In this document: positions 13,613 through 24,606 of the stretch, piece by piece
Numbering within the stretch: the first letter of the stretch is position 1
Layout of the letters: every line of letters starts with the position of its first letter
Origin: Atrichornis clamosus
Lineage: Eukaryota > Chordata > Aves > Passeriformes > Menuridae
Direction: 5' to 3'
DNA: 64,000 nucleotides
Assembly (NCBI GenBank): GCA_013400975.1
Contig: WBMZ01012797.1
Location: 23,735 to 87,734, forward strand
The notes under the pieces: generated by a model
What the model saw: only the letters and a program-made list of their open reading frames with translations
The model's database searches: none
Told to the model about the DNA's origin: nothing
Position numbers and translations under genes: made by a program

Positions 13613-15312
13613 TTTACAATTTTAAAAGTTTTAGAGTTCTATTCTTTTTATTTTAACATCAGTTAAAGAAAAAATTATGTAAACCTGAATCTGTTTAACC
13701 ATTGTACTGACCACTAGTGTTCTGGATTTCTTAGACTAGGAAGGACTTATAAAAGAGTATAGTATCATTTTAGGAATCCAAGGAGTTTTCAGAACTGAGG
13801 TGGTTCTTATTCAATTAATAGGTAGAAGTAAAATACCAGTGTCCTCCCAAACGTCCTTCTAAATCTATGTTTAGATACATGAAGAAAGCCAATTCAATAG
13901 GCTTTTAACTTAAAAGTTAATTTTTAAAAGCTGCAAGGAGCTGACAGCCTTCATTATGGTCAAATTTATCAGTATTTGGGTAAGATTAGACATAACATTG
14001 AAAATTAAATAAATACGTTAGTCTTCACACATAAACTCTAAGAAGTATTTTGTAATTCACTCAATCTACGCTTAAGAGCTATAATAAAATCTCATTCTGT
14101 CTTATACTTTCTAAGCTAAATACTACAGCTACTATATTATATTGCAAGGAGGAAGTAGATTAGGCTGTTACAAGATGATGTTTTGCACATGAAAATAATG
14201 TTCTAAGGACCAGCTAGAAACCATTGTTACTAAAAAAATATCACAGACACCAAAATGCTGCATTGGGGTAATCACTAAAATACATGGTGAAAATGGAAAA
14301 CAAAAATGGGAACATTCATTACATATTACTTTGATTTTTTAAAAACAATAGCTTTAAATTTAAAAGGCTATTACTATATATATTCTGTAAATACTGTATC
14401 ATATTATATTTATTTATTTATTTCACAAAGTTATCAATATTTAATTTAGAATCATTGCCCAAATTTTTTATTAGGGAAAATATATAATCTAGAGATCCGT
14501 ATGTTAAAGGCTCAGTTTGCTCATTCTTGCGTATTTACAAGAGTGTATATATGTATAGTAAAAAAAAAAAAAAAAGGATGCTAAAATATTGATACTCTTA
14601 TGGTTTTAACAAAAAAGAATCCTATGAAATATGAGATAACAGAGCAATTATACCTTGATACCACTCGAGCATTTTCCAAGTTTTGGGTAGTTTTTCATGC
14701 TCTAGAAATACCACAGTATAATGAAATATTTAAATCAAATAAACATTAAAAAGTAGGTAAAATCCACATTTATTGCAAAGTGCATCAGATTTATTTGGTT
14801 AATTTTTTCTCTGCTGAAGCTCATAAATAATTGTTAGCTATGACAAATTTGTAACATCTGTGTAATTATAATCTGTATGTTTGCATGAGCTGATTGCAAG
14901 GAAAACAATTTTAGTTTTGGGCTGAACTGGTTTTTAAAAATGTATAATGTACTTAACAAATATATAATATATTCCTCATGCTGGTTGTGGCTTTTTTTCT
15001 TACATTTACAATTATTTCTGCAAATCAACATATAAAGATGCAATAAGCAAGACTGAGTTTAAAACATAGAGTGGGAAGGAAAAAAAGAGTTGGGAAGTGA
15101 GATTCCTATTTATTGCACAATTTTTAATTTTCAAATGTGTGCATTCACATTGAACACTTTTTTAGCAACAGTCCTTGAAATTAAAATTTTTAAAATCATT
15201 TAGCAAGCTGCAAAGTAAAGAAAAATGCCTCAAGAAGAGTTAAATAGATCTTAAGACAGAGAATATCTCTCAAAAATCAGAAAATACCCTATGAAAGTTT
15301 TTTTAGAACTAT
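13613..15312. other. AT-rich unique DNA, no gene seen
   Basis: No gene or named repeat. A TTTA run occurs near 14406-14421 and an A16 run at about 14560-14575. Confidence 0.55.
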
Positions 15313-16311
15313 TTTATTGGATTTATGTGGCAAGGTTTTGGTAGCAGGGTGTGGGGAGGGTGGCAGGGACGGTTTCTGTGAGAAAATTTCAGGAACCGCC
15401 CCCATATCAGGCACAGCTAAAATCAACAAAATACAGGAGGGACATGCTCCTGTCCAAAGCCGAGCCAATCAAGGATGCTGTTTGCACTTCCTTGATAACA
15501 AATTCAAAAAAGAGTAAAAATGCAACAGCATCTGTGCAACAGCAGCTGTGAGAGAAGTGAGAAGATGTGAGAGAAACAACTCCATAGGCACCAAGGTCAG
15601 TGAAGAAGGAGGGGAGAAGGTGCTCCACAGCCTGTGGAGAGGACCAGAGCGGTGCAGGTTGTCCCTTTCATGGTGGGGCAGGTATCCATCCTGCAGCCCA
15701 TGCAGGACCCCATGCTGGAGTAGCTGCCCACAGGGAGCCCATGCAGGAGTGGGTTTTCTGTCCTGTGACCCCAGGGGAAATGACACTGGAGCAGTCAATT
15801 CCCGGAAGACTATATCCCAGATCTTTGCCAGAGCAGTTCTTGAGAAGCTGCAGACTCATGAGTAGGACCCACACTGGCAAAATGTCCTTAAAGGACTGTG
15901 TCTTATGGGAGAGACCCTACCCTGGAGCAGCAAAAAAGGAGAAGGAGGAGTAAAGAGACAACATATTACAGACAGATCGCAATCCTCATTCCACATCGAC
16001 CACCTAATGGGAGGAAGCAGAAAAGCTGGTAATGAAGATGAGCTTGGGAAGAGGGAAGGGTGGGAGGAAAGATCTTTGGGGATTTGTTATTTTGCATCAT
16101 TCTACTCTGTTTAATTGGCAATGAATTAAATTAATTTCCCTAAGTCAAATCTGTTTAGCCTGTGATGGTAATTTCTGAGTGATCACCCTGTCCTTACCTG
16201 AACCCAGAAATTTTTTGTCATATTTTCTTTCTGTTTCATATTGAGGAAGGTGAAAGATAGAGCAGTTTCTTTGGTGGGCACATGGTGGCTAGCCAAGGTC
16301 AGCCCACTACA
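15313..16311 (+). mobile_element. Solo LTR, ~1 kb, endogenous retrovirus (copy 1 of a related pair)
   Basis: A long avian ERV LTR. The 5' module reads tgtggcaaggttttggtagc (from 15326), followed by a GC-rich body with the 'gagagaagtgagaagatgtg' and 'caccaaggtcagtgaagaag' blocks and repeated 'cctgcagcccatg...ctggagcag' phrases. The 3' module has a poly(A) signal variant attaaa at 16125-16130, 'ctgtgatggtaatttctgag' and the terminus ggtgggcacatggtggctag...actaca. Flanks actat (15308-15312) and gctat (16312-16316) look like a 5-bp target-site duplication with one mismatch, as expected for ERVL-type integration. There is no internal viral sequence on either side, so it is a solo LTR. The 105-117-codon frames inside it on both strands are artefacts of its GC-rich body. 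Confidence 0.8.
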
Positions 16312-17509
16312 GCTATGAAACATTTCTAATTTTCTGGCTTACTGGTAAAGAAGGTAGTTAAAAAAAACCCAAACAAACAACATAAGAACTGATATCTAGA
16401 AAAAGAATGGTAACTTTTTTCTGGCAAATGCTAGGCTACACAAAAATATTACTTTTGCCTTAAGCTTAAATTGAATGTATTCTATCCAAATAAACAGCAG
16501 AAGAAAAGACTTCTTGCTACCATTGTGAAGGCCACTTAATGAATAATTTAAGAGTTGTTAAAAGAAGAAAGAAATCCTAACGTTTTATCTGTCAGTTGAG
16601 TGAAACATAATTCATAGCCTCTCTGAAATTGTTGAAAGAACAAAGCATGACAGTTCACAGTATGGTTCAATGTCGTGGCAATGGCTGCAATGATGACAAT
16701 GTGAAAAATGATGTGTAAGTTAAGACGGAAAATCTGCAGTTCTGTATCACAGTAAAAAATAGAGCAATTCCAAATGTAGCACAAAATCCTAGAAACAGTT
16801 TAAGCAGAACTGGTTTATGATTAATTCTCTTATGAGCACTGTGTTCCTAAACACTATCTCTACCTTACTTTACATTGCTGACCTGTCTTCAGTCATGGCT
16901 ATCTTTAGTCTTGAATATTTCAATGATTACAAGTTGTGTTACAAATCATAGCTGCTTACTTCTAATGCCCTCTTTCCCACCTTTTGAAACTGTATCAATT
17001 ATCTTTTCAGTACTAAAGGGGGAATATCTCACTCTGGAGTCTCTATATTTTCAGTTAAAATACTTCACAAGATAGCAAAGATTAATTTCTCCCTGAAGAG
17101 ATCATAGCACTTACGTCCTCAAAACATCTAGAGAATTCCTAATTTTTCTTCATGTACTCTTGCTTATATAATTCAGATAACTTAAGTATAAAGCAGCCAA
17201 TCAGGAAATTTCAGCAAAGAAGCAGCCTACAGATAAAAGATCAAAGTCCAAATAGAGAAAATTTAGCTGGGCAGTTTCATAAAGAATTTGGATAAATGTC
17301 ACAAATACCAAATATTTTTAAAAATGCAAGTGTTGAAGAATGAAATCACAGGAAAACTGAGTTAAGATCTGTTTTTCAGTCCTTTTGGAAGTCAATGGAA
17401 CAATGCCTTGCTCATGAGAAAAAGCACACAAAAATAAACATGTATATGTGTGTGTGTGTGTACTGTCTGAAAGGACTCTTTTAGTATACCTGGGAACACT
17501 GTCATTGTG
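16312..17509. other. Unique spacer between two LTRs
   Basis: This 1.2-kb segment is AT-rich and shows no primer-binding site, gag, pol or polypurine tract that I recognise. It is therefore ordinary flanking DNA rather than the body of a provirus. A (TG)n run lies at its right end (17441-17462). Confidence 0.55.
17441..17462. repeat. (TG)n microsatellite
   Basis: Short dinucleotide run with one TATA interruption near its start. About eight uninterrupted TG units follow. Confidence 0.85.
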
Positions 17510-18484
17510 TGTATTGAGTTGATGTGGTAAGGGGGATGCACCTCATCTAATGGAGCCAATGCCAGAGAGTTCCAGTATGGACCTGCCTCTGGCCAAGGCT
17601 GAGCCCACCAATGGTGGAGGTGGTGCCTCTGGGGTAACATAATTTAGAAGGGAAAAAATATTTCATACAACCAGCTGCAGCCACAGAAGAGAGAAGTGAG
17701 AATTTGTGAGATGAATGGCTCTGCAAGCACCAAGGTCAGTGCAGAAGCAGGGGCAGGAGGTGCTCCAAGTGCTGAAGCAGAGATCAGAGATTCCCCTGCA
17801 GCCCGTGGTGCAGACCATGGTGAGGCTGCTGTGCCCCTGCAGCACGTGGAGGTCCACGGGGTTGCAGAGATCCATGTACAGCCCCTGGAGGACACCGCAC
17901 CAGAGCAGGTGGAAGTACAAAGGAGGTTGTGACCCCACGGGAAGCCCACGCTGGAGCAGGCTCCTGGTAGGACTTGCAACCCCATGGAAGGGACTCACCT
18001 TGAAGCAGTTCATGAAGAACTGAAGTCCATGGCCAGGACTCACCTGGGAGAAGGTCATGGTCTCTCATGGGAGGGATGCCACACTGAAGCCCTCCCCCTG
18101 AGGAGAAAGAAGTGGCAGAGACAGCATGTGCTGAACTGACTGCAACCCACATTCCCTGTTCACTTGTGCAGCCAGGGACAAGGAGGTAGAGAGTTAGGGA
18201 GTGAAGTTCAGCCTACAAAAAGGGTGAGCAGGGCGAGAAGAAATGTTTTACACATTTGATTTTACTTCTCATTATCTTGCTCTAATTTGCCTGGTAAAAA
18301 ATTAAATCAACTCCTCAAGTAAAATCTGTTTCGTGCATGGTGGTAACTGGTGAGTGATCTCTCCCTGCCCTTCTCTTAACCTATGAGTCTTTTTTTTTAT
18401 TTTCCTGCCCCTGACCAGCTGAGGAGGATAGCAATAAAGTGGCTTTGGTGGGCACCTTGTGTCCAGCCAGGATCAACCACCACA
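17510..18484 (+). mobile_element. Solo LTR, ~1 kb, endogenous retrovirus (copy 2 of the pair)
   Basis: Same LTR type and orientation as 15313-16311. It starts at tgtattgagttgatgtgg and continues 'gagccaatgccagagagttc', 'tctggccaaggctgagccca', 'agagaagtgagaatttgtga', 'gcaccaaggtcagtgcagaa', 'cccctgcagcccgtggtgca' and several 'ctggagcagg' phrases. The poly(A) signal variant attaaa is at 18301-18306, and it ends ggtgggcaccttgtgtccag...accaccaca. This copy keeps the 'cctgcagcccgtgg' repeats better than copy 1, so the two are diverged relatives and not a recent duplication. I see no target-site duplication (ttgtg before, tctta after). The 102-131-codon frames on both strands inside it are not genes. 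Confidence 0.8.
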
Positions 18485-21311
18485 TCTTACAAGACATTTA
18501 ATTTAAGGTGGTCATATGGACAGGACTTTGTCCGTGGTAAGCTTTAAGGTCCAATAAATGAAGTCTTTGGAGGTTGAAACACATTTTGTATATTCTTATA
18601 ATTTTGATTCCTCATAGACTCTTCAGTGGTGCATGTTTCCACACCTATAACTGATGCAGGCTTCATATCCTCTACATAGTAATTGAAGATGAACAGCATA
18701 TAAGTAGAAGCATTGTGAGGTATTTCTTGTTTTATTTTTATCACAGCTCTTTAATATATTATTTTCATATTTTACATAGATGATGTAGTTCTGGTTTCCT
18801 TATTTTCACCAGGCCTGAAGCAGTTTTCTTTTGGTCTTCTAAGCTTATAGCTTAGATTCACTGAGAAATATAAGAAGACCAAAGTTACTCTTTTTTAAGT
18901 CTTCAAGAACTGGTCATGTATATGCCTTACTCAGCAATAAGGTGCAGATGAGTGTATGGGGAAAAGGTACATTAACCACAGTAAACAGATATTTATTTTT
19001 ATTTTGTCAAAGAATACATACCTCTCCATTTATAGAGTGGATAAATTACTAACTTTACCATCTCCACAAGTTCTAATGTTTCCTTTTGCATGTTCTGCAA
19101 GCATTCAGAAAATACTAAGATGATGACTTTTAAGATTTTAATTTTAACTTCTATAGCTATATTTAATACTATATGCTCCCACCTTACATTTCTGTGTTTA
19201 GTGCTATGTTTTCAACTAACATGGAGTCATTGCAATTTGAAAAAAACCTAGTTTTGCATTTCATTATGTACTCTTGTATCAAAACTTGATACTATTTTAA
19301 GATGTAAGGTATAAAATAATACCCAAATTACTTGATCATGCTAACATGGTAAAATCACTTTGTTAAAAGTTGGTTTGCATTATCTGGTTTCTGAATCTTT
19401 TATTATTTGAATTATATTTGGCAACTTAACAGGTTTTATTTCTCTGTTGCATTCCCATTGAAAAAACATTCCTCACAGTTTTTATAGAAAAATACTTCAG
19501 TGCTCTAAGGGGAGAATGACTAAAAAACCTAATTAGCTGTAACCTGCTATTTATCAGCATGTTAATATACACTAAACAAACAAATAAAAAAATATACATA
19601 GCTTTTCCACAGAAAATTATTAAACATTCTAGGATTTCATATACTATCATAGGAGGAAATTAGAGTTGGAGACTCTTCTTAATGAGGATTTCCTTGTTTA
19701 TGCTTATAAAAATCCCCTGTGAAGAGTTGAGAAAATGCCTGTATTAAAATTTAATGAATATTATCTGTGACCTTTTTTGCTCTGTTTTATATTTCTGCCT
19801 GTCTGACAGCATAAAATTAAATCAAAGGAAGCCCCATATGTGTTTAAATGAAGAAAAGCAAAAACTATCAACAAAGTAGAAGAGAAGTGTGAAGTGATGG
19901 GCCGTGTAACTTGTGGCTATGAAAAGAATCCTTCTGGCTCTCTTCCTTTAAGAACATTGTTCTGCAAATTCTGAGATGTGAGATCAAAAATTATCAGTCT
20001 CTTGAAAGACTGAGGTGATAGAGAAAAATTGAGCATACTGTAAATCAGGCTGGGCTGTTTTCCCAGCAAAAATCTAGGACCTGAAAGAATTATGCATAAA
20101 CATTTAAGTTTAGTTAAAGAAATAGACCTAGCAGAATTTTTTTAATTTTAAACAGTTATTACTGTAACTTTTTTTCTGGACATTACCATGTAAGTGGTTA
20201 TTTTATGTGGTAGGGAAGAAGTCTGAAACAAGAAAGGAAAGTACAAAGGAAAAAAAAAGCAGAATGGAAGAGAGAAAGCAGTTATTTAATTACCTTCTGC
20301 TATAGTGTCACCCAAAGATAAAAACCCTCTTTAGAGCTTCCTGAGATGTTTATTTTAGCACTACCAAAATGAAAGCTAGTTATGCAACTTCAATTTTAAG
20401 AAAACTTGAATAAGGACCCATTTACTATGACATGGTTGAGAGATTATCAGTGAAAAATCTTCCTTGGACATGATAATACAATTCCAAGTCCAGAGAGGAC
20501 TGTAGAGACAGTATGTAAGAAACCCCACAAAACCACAAAAAAAACCAGGCACAGAATTATTCATAGCTCAGTTTCATAAACACATGCAACGTCGTCATTT
20601 TCTATATAAGTAGAATTATAACTCTATTCTATATTTTCTATATACATTTTTGTTCATTTTATTTAAGTTTGTAGATCACAAATGGTCCCTTTAGAGGCAC
20701 AACTACTCTTTCTAATCCACCCTGAATTCCCTGATTGGTTCCCATTATCCATATATGAAAAACTGGTCACAGTCTTGGAGGTCATGACTGCAATCACTAT
20801 CACATCTACATTATGTGGTTGTGAAATGAGGTGAAATTCTTTCTGCAATGATGAATTGTGAGAAAACTTTTAAGGCAAATTATTAAAAAAATCCCAGCCA
20901 ACCAAACAGGTTTATAAGAGGTTTTTCACAGGAGTTACGTACCATTGTTGCTCAAAAGAAGCTATCAGCTTGGGGTAGCGTTAGTTAAATGCATAACTAA
21001 GCTTTTATCCCTTACACATATTTAAAGAGGACAATGGAAATGAAGCCATACAACTTTATTTACATTTAATGAGTTATGTGACAAAAACTTGCTGTTATCC
21101 AGTAGATATTGGCTGTTAGTGTTCAATTAAGAAAAGGATTTTAATCAGCTTTATTTGATTTACCCATTACTTGATTTAACAGTTTCTTAATTGACTAGAT
21201 GTCTGTGGCTAGTTTGATTTACTTTCCTTATCTTTTAGTGGCACAACAACAATTTTGTATAGATGGTAGTAATAAGCAGTTATCCCATGTAAAATGAGAT
21301 AGCTCAAGAAG
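18485..21311. other. AT-rich unique DNA, no gene seen
   Basis: About 2.8 kb without a recognisable gene or repeat. Frames of 60-74 codons on the reverse strand are chance frames. Confidence 0.55.
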
Positions 21312-22075
21312 TGGGCCCATGGGAATCTCCTGAGGTTTAGGAGGTGCTGCACCTGGGCCAGGACAACTCCCATTATAAATACACGCTGGGTATGAACAGA
21401 TCAAGAGCAGCTCTGCCAATAAGGACCTGGGGGTACTGGTGGATGAGAGGCTGGAGATGACCCTGCAATATGCACTTGCAGCTCAGAAAGCCAATTCTAT
21501 CCTGGGCTGCACCAAAAGCAATGTGGCCAGCAGGGCAAAGGAGGGGATTCTGACCCTCTGCTCCCCTCTGGTAAGACTCCACCTGCAGTGCTGCATCCAG
21601 CTCCAGGGTCCCCAGCACAGGGAGGACATGGACCTGTTTGAGTTGGTCCAGAGGAGGCCACCAGGATGATTAGAGGATGGAGCACCTCTTCTGCAATGAA
21701 AGGCTAGAGAGAATTTGGGTTGTTAAGCCTGGAGAAGAGAAGGCTTTGGGCTTAATTGCAGCCTTACAGTACCTGAAGAGAGCCTACAAGAAAACTGGAG
21801 AGAGATTTTTTACAAGAGCATGTAGTGACAGGACAAGAGGTAATAGCTTCAAGCTGAAAGAGGGGGTTCGTTTAGAAAATAGGAAGAAATTATTTGCTGT
21901 GAGGGAGGTGAGGCACTGGAACAGGTTTCTCAGAGAAGCTGTGGATGTCCCATCACTGGAGGTTTTCAAGGCTAGGCTGGATGGAGCTCTGATTAACCTG
22001 GTCTAGTGAAAGGTGTCTCTGTCTATGGCAGGGGGTTAGAAGTAGATGATCGTTAAAGGTGCTCTTGTATCCAGG
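21312..22075 (+). repeat. CR1 LINE, 3' third, left part (split by an LTR)
   Basis: Plus-strand CR1 from the RT thumb/C-terminal region into the 3' UTR. Landmarks: 'gaggtgctgcacctgggcca', 'aataaggacctgggggtact', 'gcagctcagaaagccaattc', 'gtggccagcagggcaaagga', 'ctctggtaagactccacctg', 'gacctgtttgagttggtcca', 'gcctggagaagagaaggctt', 'acagtacctgaagagagcct', 'agtgacaggacaagaggtaa', 'gaggcactggaacaggtttc'. The frame at 21677-22006 (109 codons) is a still fairly open piece of the CR1 polymerase C-terminus; neighbouring frames carry the preceding part, so at least one frameshift has occurred. The element continues at 22390 beyond the inserted LTR. Confidence 0.92.
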
Positions 22076-22389
22076 TGTCTTGGGTTGAGCATATGACACC
22101 ATTTGTTATCTCCTATCGCCGTTTTATACTAAGCATGAACTCTGTGCCTCTGGTTCGTCAACGGGGGACCACGCCAAGGACTCTGTACTTTACACAGGTT
22201 TCTCCATCACAAATAGTTTATCATTTAATATTGTTCATTTCTTTCCTATGCCTTGTAAATAAACCAGGATTTTTTTCATTCTACCTCCAAGGAATTGCTT
22301 CTGCCCAGACCTGGTGTGGGAGGGGTGGCTAATAGTCTATCTTCCCCCAGGAGGGCATTTTCCTCCTTATATTGTCTCAAACCGGGACA
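22076..22389 (+). mobile_element. Small solo LTR (314 bp) inside a CR1
   Basis: Begins tgtcttgggttgagcatatg and ends ctcaaaccgggaca, i.e. TG...CA. It is flanked on both sides by ccagg (22071-22075 and 22390-22394), a perfect 5-bp target-site duplication. Poly(A) signal aataaa is at 22258-22263 in the phrase gtaaataaaccaggattttt, and 'gacctggtgtgggaggggtg' follows. The 3' half is clearly related to the LTR at 58403-59069, which has the same phrase order at its end; this copy is less than half as long, so it is internally deleted or a short subfamily. The surrounding CR1 reads through once the LTR and one ccagg are taken as insertion. Confidence 0.88.
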
Positions 22390-22419
22390 CCAGGCCAATC
22401 TGTGATTCCATGATTTATG
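22390..22419 (+). repeat. CR1 LINE terminal tail, right part
   Basis: The last bases of the CR1 that begins at 21312, displaced by the LTR. The phrase ccaatctgtgattccatgat is the CR1 end 'cccaa...tctgtgattctatgat'. It includes one copy of the target-site duplication (22390-22394). Confidence 0.75.
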
Positions 22420-22529
22420 AGTCTAATGGGGTTAAATAGTGTAGAGAAATACAGGCCTGGTCGAATTGTGGAAATCATGAAGCACAGACACAATATTTGG
22501 TGTAGAGGGGCACAGGGGTTGGATGAAAG

Positions 22530-22703
22530 AAGATGGAGCACAAGCACAGGTACAAACAGTTCAAGAAGCATTTGGATAATGCTCTCATGCACGTGGTGTG
22601 ACTTTTGGGGATGGTCCTGTGCAGGGCTGAGAGTTGGACTTGATGATCATTGTGGGTCCCTTCTGTTATTCTGTGATACAGTGGTTCTGTGATTCTGTGA
22701 AAT
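22530..22703 (+). repeat. CR1 LINE 3' tail, different subfamily
   Basis: A separate CR1 end just downstream: 'acagttcaagaagcatttgg', 'ataatgctctcatgcacgtg', 'ttttggggatggtcctgtgc', 'gagagttggacttgatgatc', 'attgtgggtcccttctgtta' and terminal ttctgtgat repeats (22669-22701). This 3' UTR wording (gcatttggataatgctctca) marks a CR1 subfamily distinct from the preceding copy. The sequence between 22420 and 22529 may be further upstream CR1 but I cannot place it. Confidence 0.88.
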
Positions 22704-24047
22704 AATAATAGAATTTTACTTAAATACATATAAATGTCCCTGAAAGGATTAAATCTTACATTTTAGTAAGTATTGTAAACATTTTAAACAAATATTACGG
22801 TCAATACATCAGATGGACACTGCTCTTCATTAATACTCTGGCTAAAAAGAAAAGGATAAAACCCCAACAACCTCATGTCCATTAGTATCTGTCAAAACTT
22901 TACAAAATGTGTAATAATAGTTTAAAGACTTGAAGAATTATCTGAATCTCAAAAAACGCAGCCACATTTCATGATCCTAGAGAAGATACAGAAACATGTT
23001 TCAGTATTCCTTGGTTGTCTAGAGCTACTGAGGGAGAAATGATACTTTTAGTTCCATCTTCTGATAATCCATAATAGTGTTTGGAAATTTGGATATATTA
23101 TCTTTCTACATTTTTTCACACTATACTAGAACAAGCTTATTTTCATTTTTGGGAACAGACTGGTAAAAATGAAACAAATACTTGTGTGGAGAACTAATAA
23201 TGGAGAGGGATGAGAACAAGAAGCAACATAGGATGGGTCATGATATAAAAAAAGGACATCTCAGATGTACAGTATCACTGGCCTAAGAAAGGAGAAACTC
23301 ATACACTTGATGACAAAAGAATCTTTATTTATCTAACAATTCACTTTTGGCCTTCAATATTTGTTTCCCAGTAGAAAATTTAAATGGAAAATATAGAAGT
23401 ACAATTGTCAGCTTTAAAAATAAAAAATCACATTCCTTAACAATAACTACATACTGTTAATTACAAAACAAACATTATCCACCTGCTGAGGTTTCTTCTC
23501 TCTGGAAGATAACTATGGTGACTCCATTACATCCTCTGAAAACTTCTGACTTTAATTGGGAAATACTTTTCACTAATGCTTTGCTGAAAATGTTAACAGA
23601 TGCATTTCCCACAAAGATTAAATATCAATCTATTTTATGAATGTACAAAAGTATTCAGAACCAGTGATTTCCAGAGAAACCAAGTTATCTGGGGGAAACT
23701 GAAGAAAACAAACCAGCACAAAATTTTCATCCCATGAGAGTTAATGGCAATTTCATTCCTTCAGTCATTGCAAAGATAATTTTTGTCTTACTCATCCTCT
23801 TTCATACTAACTACTGCATATCTAGGTATTCCTCCACCAAATATCTTTGACTTTTATATTAAGGATAAATTCAAACTAAATTTTATCATTAAAAATGCCA
23901 TCATAGCTTAGTTTAATTTTGTATATATGCTCAGTTTAATTTTGTTTCTCTTGTTAATTGCACAGATTTTCCAGATATGCAAAGGCATGAAGACTTGTCA
24001 CTGGAGTGTATTTTGACTGCAAAATACTGATCTGTTTTTTAAATAAA
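22704..24047. other. AT-rich unique DNA, no gene seen
   Basis: No recognisable gene, RNA or repeat in about 1.3 kb of AT-rich sequence. Confidence 0.55.
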
Positions 24048-24606
24048 TGTGTTGGGTTGACCTTGGCTGGCTGCTTTCTCACTCCTCCAACACAGGAGGA
24101 CAATGGGAGAAAATAAGACAAAAAACTTGTGGGCTGACATATAGGCAGTTTAAGCAAAGAAAGCAAAGGTTGTGCACATAAGAAAAACAAACCATTATTA
24201 TTTCTCTACTTCTCATCAGCAGGTGATATCCAGCCACTTCCTGGCAAGTAGAGCCTCAGTACATGTAGCAGTTGCTCTGGAGGGCAAAAACCTTAACAAC
24301 AAACTCTGCTTCCCTTCCTCCTTCTTCTTCCCCTCAGCTTTTATTGCTGAGTACAAAGTCACGTGATATGAGAAATCCCTTTGGACAGTTGGTGTCATCT
24401 GTCCCAGATGTGTCTCCCCCCAAACTCTCGCCTATCCCCAGCCTAGTGGCCTGTGTGGGAGTTTGGTGAAGATAGCCTTATACTGCAAGAGTATTGCTCA
24501 GCAAAAGCCAAAATATTATCAACACTCTTCCAAATACAAACAAAACCAAAGCACTATATGGACTGCTGTGGGGAATGTTAGCTCCATACCTGCCAAATTC
24601 AATACA
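24048..24606 (-). mobile_element. Solo LTR, reverse strand
   Basis: Reverse-strand ERV LTR. On the plus strand it opens tgtgttgggttgaccttggc (its 3' end) and closes 'ccatacctgccaaattcaat...aca' (its 5' end). Between lie the reversed landmarks of a common bird LTR: 'gtgggctgacatataggcag', 'tcccttcctccttcttcttc', 'tgagaaatccctttggacag', 'catctgtcccagatgtgtct', 'ccccagcctagtggcctgtg', 'tattgctcagcaaaagccaa'. The 5' part is the same family as the plus-strand LTR at 31622, but it is more diverged and its 3' terminus resembles the 15313/17510 type instead. No target-site duplication survives (ataaa before, atctc after). Small frames across it are not genes. Confidence 0.82.

Noticed and set aside
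15313..18484. A provirus with two LTRs
   Set aside because: No internal retroviral sequence is visible in 16312-17509 and the first LTR has its own near-match target-site duplication.
21677..22006. 109-codon plus frame that looks protein-like
   Set aside because: It is the C-terminal piece of CR1 polymerase, recognisable from the surrounding CR1 landmarks; not a host gene.
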